This document shows positions 50,515 through 59,570 of a stretch of DNA of 64,000 nt, in pieces. The DNA comes from Bacteroides luti (GTDB lineage: Bacteria > Bacteroidota > Bacteroidia > Bacteroidales > Bacteroidaceae). The stretch is taken from contig NZ_FQTV01000018.1 of the NCBI RefSeq assembly GCF_900128905.1, positions 22,105-86,104 of the forward strand. The letters run 5' to 3'. The translations under genes and the position numbers were made by a program. The notes under the pieces were generated by a model. That model searched no databases. It was not told where the DNA came from and was given only the letters and a program-made list of their open reading frames with translations. Position 1 is the first letter of the stretch; every line of letters begins with the position of its first letter.

Positions 50515-52821
50515 ATGGGAAGTGATATCTTTAAATCGGCAAACTATTTATTAAAAGGTAATGTGTGGTTGGATGCACTGTTTGGCCTTGAAAAGGAGAG
50601 TATCCGTGTGGATAAAAATGGTAAGTTAGCTCAAACGCCACATCCAAAAGTTTTTGGGAATAAGCTGAAACATCCTTATATCACAACTGATTTTTCAGAA
50701 AGTCAGGTAGAAATGATTACTCCTCCGCTGCCTGATATAAATCAGACAATTGGTTTTGTGGAGACTATACATGATATTGTAAGTCTGGAATTAACTGATG
50801 AGTACTTATGGCCTCAAAGTCTCCCTCCAATTTTACCGGACGATAAACAGATACCTATAGCGAAATATGATAAAGATGGAAAAGAGGCGGAGCATTACAG
50901 AGAATTTCTTGCTCAGAAGTATGGTTCTAAAAATCAATTGATTTCGGGCATACATTTTAATTTTTCCTATAGTGAAAAGTTACTGGAGATACTATATAGA
51001 AAAATAAATCCGTCATTATCATACGAAGAATTCAAGGATGAGGCTTATCTGAAAACTATCCGGCAGATGCTTAGGATGCGTTGGCTGTATATACTGCTCT
51101 ATGGAAGTAGTCCGGTGGTAGATTCTTCATTGGAACTTAAATGTAAATTGGCGCCGTACTCAATTGATAAAGATGTGGTGGCTCTCTCCATCCGAAATAG
51201 CTGTTATGGCTATAGAAATATCGGGGATTTGTATCCCGACTATAGTTCGGTAATAAATTTTAGAAGCAGCATAAACCAGATGATTGAAGAAAAAAAAATT
51301 GCTTCTTCTAAGGAATTGTATTCTCCGGTGCGGCTTAAGTTTATAAAAAGTCCTGAACATATTACTTATATTGAGCTTCGCTTCATTGATATCGATCCTT
51401 TAACTAAGGCTGGAGTTACTAAAGATGAGCTATCTTTTTTGCATGCACTTGCTCTGTATGGACTATTGAGTAAAGAGGATGATGATTTTGATGTGGCAGC
51501 ACAGGCTAAGGCAAATAAATATCATGGATGTGTTGCTCTGTATGGATTGGATGAAATACCATGCATGTTTGAAGATAATGGAGAGCAAATAAACATCTGG
51601 AATGAAGCTGAGAAACTGATTCGGGGAATAATGAATTTATTCGAAGAACTGGGAATTGATAAAAGTGAATACCGGGATTCATTATTGCATGCAATGGAAT
51701 TGATTGAAGATCCCGGAAAGCGTAGAGTTTACAACGTACTGAATGGTATTCAGAAGATGGGCTATATTCCTTATCATTTGGCAATAGCTGGAAATAACCT
51801 TCTTAAAAGCAGACAAAAGGACTATAATTTTATTGGATTGGAAGATATGGAACTCTCCACACAGTTGTTATTGCGTGAAGCGATAAAGAGGGGTGTCTCT
51901 TTTGAAATTATGGATAGAAAAGAAAATTTTATCAGACTGGAAAAGAATGGGAATGTACAATATGTGAAGCAGGCAACTAAGACTTCATTGGATAATTATG
52001 CCAGCGTACTGACTATGGAAAATAAACTGGTTACTAAAAGGATATTGGAAGAACATGGCATTCGGGTTCCGAAAGGAGAGGATTATACTAATGCTGAAAC
52101 GGCGAAATCTGATTATGTACGATTCCGGGGTATGCCTGTGGTAATAAAGCCGAATCAGACTAATTTTGGTACCGGGATAACTATTTTAAAAGAGAATATG
52201 GATGAGTTGACTTTTCAACATGCTGTTGATATAGCATTTGAATATGATTCTACCTTCCTGATAGAGGAATTTATTACAGGAAAAGAGTATCGTTTCTTTG
52301 TAATACGAGATGAGGTAGCAAGCATTTTGCATCGCGTTCCTGCGAATGTAACCGGTGATGGAATTAAGTCAATCCGGGAATTAGTGCGTACTAAAAATGA
52401 AGATCCATTGCGAGGTAAAGGTTATCATACGCCATTGGAAAAAATTCAATTGGGTGAAGCTGAGGCTATGTTTTTACAAGCACAGTTCAAAGACTTTGAT
52501 TATATACCTGCATATGGAGAAACTGTATATTTACGTGAGAACTCAAATATAAGTACCGGGGGGGACAGCATTGATTTTACAGATGACATTCCGGATTCTT
52601 ATAAACAGATTGCCATAAAAGCTGCTCAAGCCTTAAATGTGACTATTACCGGTCTAGATATGATTATTCCAAACCTCACAAAGGATGCTTCGGATGATAA
52701 TTATGCTATTATAGAGTTGAATTTTAATCCGGCTATTCACATTCATTGTCACCCGTTTAAAGGTAAAAACCGAAAATTGAATGAAAAAATAATAGATGCA
52801 CTGGGATATAAGATTGGATAG
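50515..52821 (+). CDS. gshF: Bifunctional glutamate-cysteine ligase / glutathione synthetase
   Basis: The 768-residue protein fuses a GshA-like glutamate-cysteine ligase (about 1-430; 'GLEKESIRVDKNG' near 23 and 'ITTDFSESQVEMITPP' near 56 are hallmarks) with an ATP-grasp domain (about 485-768; 'PVVIKPNQTNFGTGI' and 'NFNPAIHIHCHP'). This is the GshF (GshAB) architecture, which makes glutathione from glutamate, cysteine and glycine in one polypeptide. It follows the MATE gene by 3 bp. Confidence 0.93.
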   Translation: MGSDIFKSANYLLKGNVWLDALFGLEKESIRVDKNGKLAQTPHPKVFGNKLKHPYITTDFSESQVEMITPPLPDINQTIGFVETIHDIVSLELTDEYLWPQSLPPILPDDKQIPIAKYDKDGKEAEHYREFLAQKYGSKNQLISGIHFNFSYSEKLLEILYRKINPSLSYEEFKDEAYLKTIRQMLRMRWLYILLYGSSPVVDSSLELKCKLAPYSIDKDVVALSIRNSCYGYRNIGDLYPDYSSVINFRSSINQMIEEKKIASSKELYSPVRLKFIKSPEHITYIELRFIDIDPLTKAGVTKDELSFLHALALYGLLSKEDDDFDVAAQAKANKYHGCVALYGLDEIPCMFEDNGEQINIWNEAEKLIRGIMNLFEELGIDKSEYRDSLLHAMELIEDPGKRRVYNVLNGIQKMGYIPYHLAIAGNNLLKSRQKDYNFIGLEDMELSTQLLLREAIKRGVSFEIMDRKENFIRLEKNGNVQYVKQATKTSLDNYASVLTMENKLVTKRILEEHGIRVPKGEDYTNAETAKSDYVRFRGMPVVIKPNQTNFGTGITILKENMDELTFQHAVDIAFEYDSTFLIEEFITGKEYRFFVIRDEVASILHRVPANVTGDGIKSIRELVRTKNEDPLRGKGYHTPLEKIQLGEAEAMFLQAQFKDFDYIPAYGETVYLRENSNISTGGDSIDFTDDIPDSYKQIAIKAAQALNVTITGLDMIIPNLTKDASDDNYAIIELNFNPAIHIHCHPFKGKNRKLNEKIIDALGYKIG

Positions 52822-52875
52822 CAGTTGTTTAGATTCTATTTTAAGCTGAATTCTAATATGTATGCTTAAATAAAA

Positions 52876-52933
52876 TCACATTTTATGTGTAGAAAATGTG
52901 TATAGAATCACATAATCTACACTTAAAATGTGA
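52876..52933. terminator. Long inverted repeat between convergent gshF and SGNH genes
   Basis: An 18-bp arm TCACATTTTATGTGTAGA (52876) pairs with its complement ending at 52933, with one mismatch. A smaller ATGTG / CACAT dyad lies inside. No strong T run follows either side, so it could be a terminator-like barrier or a protein-binding site. Confidence 0.5.
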
Positions 52934-52950
52934 AATAATGACTTTCATCA

Positions 52951-54018
52951 TTACTTCATATATTTCTTTATAACAGGATAAAGCAATTCTGAATAACGCA
53001 TAAAGCCAAGATCGGTAAAATGAATGCCGTCTACCATTGCTTCACCATCATGGCCAACCATGTTTTTGGAGGAAAGGAAATAAATGTTCTTCTCTCCACG
53101 TTTTTTTAAAGTCTGAAAGAATGCATTGATAGTTTCATTTTTGTCTTTCACTTCCTTAGCCATTCTTTGATCGAAGCGACTGTGGGTAAATATAGGATCT
53201 TCCACGAAAAGTATCGGAGTATCCGGATGGCGGCTTCTGATAATAGTATAGAACTTGTCTGCCCGTTCTTTCATTTGTTCTACAGTAGCGTTTGGCACAA
53301 AATCGAGAATGTACATTGATGCATCTACATTAGCAATTACATCTGCAATTTCCAGATCTAATTGTCCGTTGCCGCTAAATCCCAGATTAATTGCTTCACG
53401 ATTTAGCCAGCGCGACAATATGTTTGTATGTGCCATACCCGGACGGGAAGCGCAACCTCCTTGAAGAATACTCGTGCCATAGAATACAAGCGGTTTCTGG
53501 CGAATAGGCCAGTCAATAGATGGTTGAGAGATTTCTGATAAAGAATCTACACCTATCGATAAGGAGGTAACTCCATCATAAAGCGGGAGGTACAACATAT
53601 ATTCCCGTTTCTCTGGTTTCATATCTTTTATAATTGTGGCAGTATTTACTTTTCCCGACGGACGTCCGCTGTTGACAAATACCCATTTGCCGTCTTGCAG
53701 ACAATAGAGATCGAGCCCTTTTACGCCTGTATCGGTCATGTGATTCATGCTTCTATTTAAGAGTACTTCCCATTTTGCTGCAATAGTTGTGGAATTGGAG
53801 CTGAAACGAATTGCAAGTCCGGCACTATTTTGTCCCAGCTCCCATAAAGGTTTGCGGGATATATTTCTCAAAGAATCCGGTAAACGCTCATAACGTGTAG
53901 CTGTACTTTGTGTAGCTTTGCCTAATAAAGGAAAGGCTGAAGCGTCGTGGTATACGAGCTGTCCTTTTACTGTTAATGTAAATAACAGCATAACAATAAC
54001 TATAATGTGTGTTTTCAT
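52951..54018 (-). CDS. Exported SGNH/GDSL hydrolase with N-terminal accessory domain
   Basis: The 355-residue protein has a signal peptide (ending VKGQ, residue 20), a beta-sandwich N-terminal domain (about 20-170) and an SGNH hydrolase domain. Its catalytic blocks are S183 in YGTSILQGG, G213 with FSGNG (N217), and D330/H333 in DGIHFTD. Such two-domain proteins are carbohydrate esterases or related hydrolases in Bacteroides. The substrate is not evident. It is divergent from the trehalase-like/GH3 operon. A TAAATTTG element (54068-54075, minus) lies 50 bp upstream. Confidence 0.85.
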   Translation of the reverse strand: MKTHIIVIVMLLFTLTVKGQLVYHDASAFPLLGKATQSTATRYERLPDSLRNISRKPLWELGQNSAGLAIRFSSNSTTIAAKWEVLLNRSMNHMTDTGVKGLDLYCLQDGKWVFVNSGRPSGKVNTATIIKDMKPEKREYMLYLPLYDGVTSLSIGVDSLSEISQPSIDWPIRQKPLVFYGTSILQGGCASRPGMAHTNILSRWLNREAINLGFSGNGQLDLEIADVIANVDASMYILDFVPNATVEQMKERADKFYTIIRSRHPDTPILFVEDPIFTHSRFDQRMAKEVKDKNETINAFFQTLKKRGEKNIYFLSSKNMVGHDGEAMVDGIHFTDLGFMRYSELLYPVIKKYMK

Positions 54019-54132
54019 ATAGAGTATAAAAAATTAAATAAGAAAGAATTTCTTGTCAAAGTTAGCACAAATTTATAATGTAATCATATATATTTTTCTT
54101 ATTTCTTTTATCGTAATATGTGCCTTAAACTA

Positions 54133-54140
54133 TATCTTTG
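54133..54140 (+). promoter_or_regulatory. Candidate -7 element of the trehalase-like/GH3 operon
   Basis: TATCTTTG matches TAnnTTTG and lies 30 bp before the start codon. No clear -33 TTTG precedes it. Confidence 0.45.
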
Positions 54141-54170
54141 TAAGCGTTAAACTTGTTTTGAAAGAATACT

Positions 54171-55556
54171 ATGAAAAAAATCTGCACTTTGTCTCTGATT
54201 GCTACAATACTATATGCAGCTTCTGCCTTTGCACAACTTCCTGAAAGAACTCCCGGGAATGTAGAGAAATATAAAAAAATATGCCGTGAACATATCTATA
54301 AAGATATGAAAGGAATGTATCGCAATGCTGGCGGTGCTCTGAAATATCCGTTTCTGGCTCCAGGAAGCAGTCAGTATCTGGATATGTTGTGGGATTGGGA
54401 TTCCTGGCTGAGTGATGTGGCACTGAGGCAGATTCTTTTGGAAAAAGGTACTAAAGCGGATAGAGAAGAAGCGTTGAAATATGAACAGGGATGTGTGCTC
54501 AATTCTTTGAGCTACGGTGGCATGGATGGCTGGATTCCTATCTGGATAGAACGCGATGCACCATCCCGAAAGGATATGCTTTCCAAACGTAATCCATGGA
54601 AGAGCAATATGCACAAACCTTGTCTGGCACAACATGCAGCGTTTATTGTGAAGAATATGAATGGTGATGCTGAGTGGTTGAGGGATAACTTTTACACATT
54701 GCAGGCTTTTGTTGATAAATACTGGAACTATCATCGTGATAAAATTACCGGATTGCTATATTGGGAAACAGATGAGGCCATTGGGGTAGATAATGATCCC
54801 AGCACTTTTTTTCGTCCGCAAGAAAGCTCAGGTTCTATCTTTCTTAATTGCATGATGTATCGCGAACTTTTGGCTATGGAATATCTGGCGAAGAGCTTAA
54901 ATATGAATGAAATAGGGCAAAGGTATAAGCAAGAGGCTGATTTATTGTGTAGTTCAATCCGTGAACATTGTTGGGATAAACGGGATAAGTTTTATTATAG
55001 CGTAGATTTTAATCTGCTCCCTGTGCAGAAGCCGCAGGTAGAAACGCTTCAGAAAGGTGACTTCTTTCTGCATACAGGTCATCCACGTACGTATGATTGC
55101 TTGATTCAGCGTTTTAGTGTATGGAGCGGTTTTCTATCAATGTGGGCAGGAATAGCTACTCCCGAACAGGCTAAGCAGATGGTTGAGAAACAATACCGTG
55201 ATACAACCTCGTTTAATGCACCTTGTGGAGTAAGAACCTTGTCTCCTTTGGAAAAAATGTATGATCTCAGAGCTAGCGGAAATCCTTCTTCCTGGTTGGG
55301 CCCTATTTGGATTAATGCCAATTACATGGTTTTCAGAGGGCTTGTTAATTACGGCTTTAAAGATGATGCACACGAACTGGCTGAAAAAACGATTCTTTTG
55401 TTGGGACGCAATTACGAACGTTTCGGGGCTTTACATGAATACTACTTACCTGAGAATGGTGAACCGGTTCTCAATAAAGGCTTTCAGAACTGGAATCTGC
55501 TTGTGTTGAATATGGCAGCCTGGCTAGATGGTAAGGAGATGGTAACTGAATTTTAA
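54171..55556 (+). CDS. Trehalase-like six-hairpin glycosidase (GH37/GH63-like), exported
   Basis: The 461-residue protein has a signal peptide (ending AFAQ, residue 22). Its (alpha/alpha)6 barrel motifs are 'DMLWDWDSWLSDVAL' at 71-85, 'YWETDEAIGVDNDPS' at 197-211, 'FRPQESSGSIFLN' near 215, 'GPIWINANYMVF' near 384 and 'HEYYLPENGEPV' near 424. These match trehalase- and mannosylglycerate-hydrolase-like enzymes of the GH37/GH63 clan. It stands 16 bp before a GH3 gene, so the two should act on the same oligosaccharide. The linkage is unknown. Confidence 0.75.
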   Translation: MKKICTLSLIATILYAASAFAQLPERTPGNVEKYKKICREHIYKDMKGMYRNAGGALKYPFLAPGSSQYLDMLWDWDSWLSDVALRQILLEKGTKADREEALKYEQGCVLNSLSYGGMDGWIPIWIERDAPSRKDMLSKRNPWKSNMHKPCLAQHAAFIVKNMNGDAEWLRDNFYTLQAFVDKYWNYHRDKITGLLYWETDEAIGVDNDPSTFFRPQESSGSIFLNCMMYRELLAMEYLAKSLNMNEIGQRYKQEADLLCSSIREHCWDKRDKFYYSVDFNLLPVQKPQVETLQKGDFFLHTGHPRTYDCLIQRFSVWSGFLSMWAGIATPEQAKQMVEKQYRDTTSFNAPCGVRTLSPLEKMYDLRASGNPSSWLGPIWINANYMVFRGLVNYGFKDDAHELAEKTILLLGRNYERFGALHEYYLPENGEPVLNKGFQNWNLLVLNMAAWLDGKEMVTEF

Positions 55557-55572
55557 TTTTTAATAAGATACG

Positions 55573-58176
55573 ATGAAATTTACACATTTAATTAAACGGA
55601 ATCTGGGCATAGTCTGCCTTTGTTCTCTGTCAATAGGTATTTCTGCCCAGGAGGCGTATAAAAATCCGAAGTTAACTCCTACGGAAAGGGCTAAAGATTT
55701 GCTCAAAAGACTAACATTAGAAGAAAAGGTTGCTCTCATGCAAAACTCCTCGAAACCTATACCACGATTGGGTATCAAGGCATACGACTGGTGGAGCGAA
55801 GCTCTTCATGGTATTGCGCGTGCCGGTAATGCAACTGTTTTTCCGCAAACAATAGGTATGGCTGCTTCTTTTGATGATGCACTTCTTTATAAGGTGTTCG
55901 ATGCGGTGAGTGATGAGGCTCGGGTAAAATACCGCCAGTTTAGTAGTTCCGGTCAGTTTGGACGATATCAGGGACTTACCGTGTGGACTCCCAATATCAA
56001 TATTTTCCGTGATCCACGCTGGGGAAGGGGACAGGAAACTTATGGTGAAGATCCGTACCTGACTAGTCGCATGGGACAGGCTGTGGTTCATGGACTTCAG
56101 GGAACTCCGAAAGCGGGTTACGATAAACTTCATGCTTGTGCCAAACACTTTGCCGTGCACAGCGGACCGGAGTGGAACAGGCATACTTATAATGCTGAGA
56201 ATATCTCACCGCGCGATTTATGGGAAACCTATCTGCCTGCTTTCAAAGATCTCGTGCAAAAGGCGGATGTAAAAGAGGTGATGTGTGCTTATAACAGTTT
56301 TGAAGGATCACCCTGCTGTGGATCCAACCGTTTGCTTATGCAGATATTACGTGATGAATGGGAATATAAACATTTGGTTGTTAGCGATTGCTGGGCAATA
56401 AATGATATCTATATGCCTGTACCAAAAGGACACGGTGCAGAACCCGATCCTGCTCATGCAGCATCAAGAGCTGTAGCAACTGGTACGGATGTGGAATGTG
56501 GTTCTGTTTACGGAAACCTTCCGGCTGCCGTGAAACAAGGACTTATCAACGAAGACAAGATTAATCAGTCTGTTGTCCGCTTGCTAAAAGCTCGTTTTGA
56601 GCTCGGCGAAATGGATGATCCTTCTTTAGTTCCATGGATGCAGTTGAAAGATGAAGTTGTTAATAGTCCGGAGCATCAGCAATTGGCTCTTAAAATGGCT
56701 CAGGAAAGTATGACTTTGTTGCAGAACAGAGATAACTTGCTACCATTAGCTAAGAATCTGAAAGTTGCGGTGATGGGACCTAATGCAACAGACTCTGTTA
56801 CTATGTGGGCCAATTACAACGGACTTCCATATCACACTACAACGATTATTGAAGGCATAAAAAATAAGATAGGAGCAGATAAGGTTACTTATGTTCAGGG
56901 TTGTGGTTATACTCAGAATGTTGCACTGAACAGCTTTTTCGATCAGTGTGCAATAAATGGTAAACCTGGTTTCGAAGCTATATATTGGAATAATACAGAT
57001 TTTAGTGGAGATGCTATTGCCAACGACTGGCTTACCACTCCGTTAAACTTTTCCGCTGCCGGTGGAACAGTCTTTTCACGCGGAGTGCCACTGTCAAATT
57101 TCTCTGCCCGCTATCATTCAGTCTTTACCCCTAAAGAGTCCGGTGATGTTTCTTTTTATATGAATTTAACCGGATCATATACACTTTATATTGATGGTGT
57201 TCAGCAAGGCAAAGGTAGAAGTATTGGTTTACCTACCAATATTCTTACTTTAAAAGCAGAGGCCGGAAAATCGTATGATATTCGATTGGACTATAGTGTA
57301 CGCTATGACGGTACTCTTAACTTCGATTTTGGTAAAGAGGTGAATCTCGATTTTACCAAAACAATTGCCAGTGTCAAAGATGCAGATGTGGTTGTTTTTG
57401 TAGGAGGTATTTCTCCTAAACTGGAAGGAGAGGAGATGGCTGTTAAAGCTGATGGATTCAAAGGTGGCGACCGTACAAATATTGAGTTGCCTGCTGTTCA
57501 GCGTGAGTTGCTTCAGCAATTGTATAATGCCGGTAAAAAAGTGGTGTTTGTAAATTGCTCGGGTTCTGCTCTGGGCTTGGTGCCTGAGACTAAGAGTTGT
57601 GAAGCTATTCTGCAAGCATGGTATCCCGGTCAGGCAGCTGGTACTGCTGTAGCCGATGTGTTGTTTGGCGATTACAATCCTGCCGGACGTTTGCCGGTTA
57701 CCTTCTATAAAAATGTAGAGCAACTGCCCGACTTTGAAAACTATAATATGAAAGGTCGTACTTATCGTTACTTTAAGGGTGAGGCTCTCTTCCCATTTGG
57801 TTATGGGTTAAGTTATACAACTTTTGCTTATGGAAAAGCCAAATTAGCTAAATCCATTGTAAAGGCAGGTGGTTTGGTAGAGCTCACTATTCCTGTTAGC
57901 AACACAGGTAAACGAGATGGAGAAGAAGTGATACAAGTATATCTTAGCCGTCCGGCTGATGTAGATGGTCCAACCAAAACACTTCGGGCATTTCGTCGTG
58001 TATCTTTAAAAGCCGGCGAAAATAAGCAAGTCACTATCAAACTGACTGCAGACGATTTGCAGTGGTTTGATACAAAATCAAATACCATGAGATGTGTGCC
58101 GGGAGAATACAAACTACTCTATGGCGGAAGCTCTGCTGATAAGGATTTGAAAGTATTGCGGTTTAAAATGAATTAG
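55573..58176 (+). CDS. GH3 beta-glycosidase with inserted PA14 domain
   Basis: The 867-residue exported protein (signal peptide ending ISAQ, residue 26) has a GH3 N-terminal barrel (about 30-340) with 'WWSEALHGIAR', 'KHFAVHSGPE' and predicted nucleophile D272 in VVSDCWAI. A GH3 C-terminal domain is split by a PA14 insertion (about 460-600, 'FDQCAINGKPGF' onward). A fibronectin III-like domain ends it. The SDCWAI form occurs in xylosidase-like GH3 enzymes, but beta-glucosidase activity is equally possible. It is the second gene of the operon with the trehalase-like enzyme. Confidence 0.9.
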   Translation: MKFTHLIKRNLGIVCLCSLSIGISAQEAYKNPKLTPTERAKDLLKRLTLEEKVALMQNSSKPIPRLGIKAYDWWSEALHGIARAGNATVFPQTIGMAASFDDALLYKVFDAVSDEARVKYRQFSSSGQFGRYQGLTVWTPNINIFRDPRWGRGQETYGEDPYLTSRMGQAVVHGLQGTPKAGYDKLHACAKHFAVHSGPEWNRHTYNAENISPRDLWETYLPAFKDLVQKADVKEVMCAYNSFEGSPCCGSNRLLMQILRDEWEYKHLVVSDCWAINDIYMPVPKGHGAEPDPAHAASRAVATGTDVECGSVYGNLPAAVKQGLINEDKINQSVVRLLKARFELGEMDDPSLVPWMQLKDEVVNSPEHQQLALKMAQESMTLLQNRDNLLPLAKNLKVAVMGPNATDSVTMWANYNGLPYHTTTIIEGIKNKIGADKVTYVQGCGYTQNVALNSFFDQCAINGKPGFEAIYWNNTDFSGDAIANDWLTTPLNFSAAGGTVFSRGVPLSNFSARYHSVFTPKESGDVSFYMNLTGSYTLYIDGVQQGKGRSIGLPTNILTLKAEAGKSYDIRLDYSVRYDGTLNFDFGKEVNLDFTKTIASVKDADVVVFVGGISPKLEGEEMAVKADGFKGGDRTNIELPAVQRELLQQLYNAGKKVVFVNCSGSALGLVPETKSCEAILQAWYPGQAAGTAVADVLFGDYNPAGRLPVTFYKNVEQLPDFENYNMKGRTYRYFKGEALFPFGYGLSYTTFAYGKAKLAKSIVKAGGLVELTIPVSNTGKRDGEEVIQVYLSRPADVDGPTKTLRAFRRVSLKAGENKQVTIKLTADDLQWFDTKSNTMRCVPGEYKLLYGGSSADKDLKVLRFKMN

Positions 58177-58184
58177 TCTATACA

Positions 58185-58228
58185 TGTAAAATGGAGTTCC
58201 TCTTCTTCGAGAAACTCCATTTTACATT
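58185..58228 (+). terminator. Terminator after the GH3 gene
   Basis: The stem TGTAAAATGGAGTT / AACTCCATTTTACA has a 13-nt loop, 9 bp after the stop codon. A T-rich but interrupted tract follows. Confidence 0.7.
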
Positions 58229-58253
58229 ATATTGTATAGCTATCTAAATAGTA

Positions 58254-58298
58254 CAAAAAAAGACTCCTGATTTTCATCGAAAATCAGGAGTCTTTTTT
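58254..58298. terminator. Terminator of tRNA-Phe (bidirectional)
   Basis: A perfect 14-bp stem (58261-58274 with 58280-58293) with a 5-nt loop is flanked by seven A on the left and T on the right. It lies just past the 3' end of the minus-strand tRNA. Confidence 0.85.
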
Positions 58299-58303
58299 AA
58301 AGG

Positions 58304-58376
58304 TGGTGCCACCAGGAATCGAACCGGGGACACAAGGATTTTCAGTCCTTTGCTCTACCAACTGAGCTATGGCACC
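58304..58376 (-). tRNA. tRNA-Phe (GAA)
   Basis: The 73-nt cloverleaf has acceptor stem GGTGCCA / TGGCACC, D-arm AGCTCAGTTGGTAGAGC, anticodon stem AAGGA / TCCTT with loop CTGAAAA (anticodon GAA), and T-loop GGTTCGATTCC. The discriminator is A73, followed by CC in the genome but not the final A of CCA. Confidence 0.97.
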
Positions 58377-58435
58377 TCTTTGTGATTGCGGTTGCAAAGG
58401 TAGCTAAAGTTTTTGAATATGCAAACATTCAAGTA

Positions 58436-58477
58436 TAAAAAATGCCGGTAAATAGTGCTATTCTATTTGCCGGCATT
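58436..58477 (-). terminator. Terminator of the sppA-lpxK-pnp-thiL operon
   Basis: In the minus direction, AATGCCGGCAAATAG pairs with CTATTTACCGGCATT and is followed by TTTTTA. It starts 32 bp after the thiL stop. Confidence 0.8.
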
Positions 58478-58508
58478 ATCTTGTATTCTTTAATGTGCAC
58501 AGAATGAA

Positions 58509-59555
58509 TTAGTTATTCTTTTCGGATAAAGCATTCCATCCTTGAGCTTTTAATTCAAATTCTTGTCCGTCTCTGGTAATTAATGCACATCCTAAGTCTT
58601 GCTTGGTGATGTGACCAATCATTTTTACACCTTCCATCTCTGCAATTTTTTCATGCTCTGAAATTGGTACGGTGAAAAGTAGTTCATAATCTTCTCCACC
58701 ATTAAGTGCACAAGTTGTAAGATTCATGTTGAACTCTTCTGCCATAACAGCTGTTTGGTAATCAATTGGAATATGTTCCTCGTAAACACGACAACCAACC
58801 TTGCTTTGAGTACAAATGTGCATCAGCTCTGAAGAAAGACCATCCGAAATATCCATCATTGAAGTAGGTAGAATATTCATCTGCGCTAATTTTTCAATAA
58901 TATCTTTTCGTGCTTCAGGTTTCAACTGACGTTCCAACAGGTATTCTTTTCCGGAGAAGTCGGGTTGCACCTCTTTTTCTCCTCTGAGAACAGCTTTTTC
59001 TCTTTCTAAAAGCTGAAGTCCCATATAGGCTGCTCCTAAATCTCCACTAACACAAATTAAGTCGGTTTCTTTAGCTCCATTGCGATAAACAACTTTGTCT
59101 TTGTCCGCTTCGCCAATGCAGGTAATGCTTATGGCAAGACCGGTCAGAGAAGAAGATGTGTCTCCGCCTACAATATCAACATTGTGCTCTTCGCATGCAA
59201 TTTGTATTCCGGCATAAAGCTCTTCCATATCTTCTATGCAGAATTTCTTGGAAACAGCAACTGAAATGATCATTTGTTTGGGACTGCCGTTCATTGCGTA
59301 AATATCCGAGATATTAACGATGGCAGCTTTATATCCCAAATGTTTCAATGGAACATAAGTCAGATCAAAATGAACACCTTCCATTAATAAATCTGTTGTA
59401 ACCAGAACTTGTTTGTCCGGATAGGAGAGTACTGCTGCATCATCGCCCACACCATATTTGCTGGATTCGTTTTTTAATTCAATCCCTTCTGTAAGGTGTT
59501 TGATGAGGCCAAATTCTCCTAATGTTGCAATCTCTGTTCTTTTTCTTTCTTGCAT
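58509..59555 (-). CDS. thiL: Thiamine-monophosphate kinase
   Basis: The 348-residue protein shows ThiL hallmarks: 'LIKHLTEGI' near the start, 'GVGDDAAVLSYPDKQVLVTTDLLMEGVHFDL' region (D38, D39, D56 and H62 as metal and phosphate ligands), 'NISDIYAMNGSPKQ' and 'DISDGLSSELMHI'. It phosphorylates thiamine monophosphate to thiamine diphosphate in the cytoplasm. It is the last gene of the operon, 15 bp after the nucleoside phosphorylase gene. The slightly long length is normal for Bacteroidetes members. Confidence 0.93.
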   Translation of the reverse strand: MQERKRTEIATLGEFGLIKHLTEGIELKNESSKYGVGDDAAVLSYPDKQVLVTTDLLMEGVHFDLTYVPLKHLGYKAAIVNISDIYAMNGSPKQMIISVAVSKKFCIEDMEELYAGIQIACEEHNVDIVGGDTSSSLTGLAISITCIGEADKDKVVYRNGAKETDLICVSGDLGAAYMGLQLLEREKAVLRGEKEVQPDFSGKEYLLERQLKPEARKDIIEKLAQMNILPTSMMDISDGLSSELMHICTQSKVGCRVYEEHIPIDYQTAVMAEEFNMNLTTCALNGGEDYELLFTVPISEHEKIAEMEGVKMIGHITKQDLGCALITRDGQEFELKAQGWNALSEKNN

Positions 59556-59570
59556 ATCTATTATTTAAAA

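Noticed and set aside
54210..54734. Minus-strand open frame of 174 codons
   Set aside because: It is antisense to the trehalase-like glycosidase, whose catalytic motifs continue through the region.
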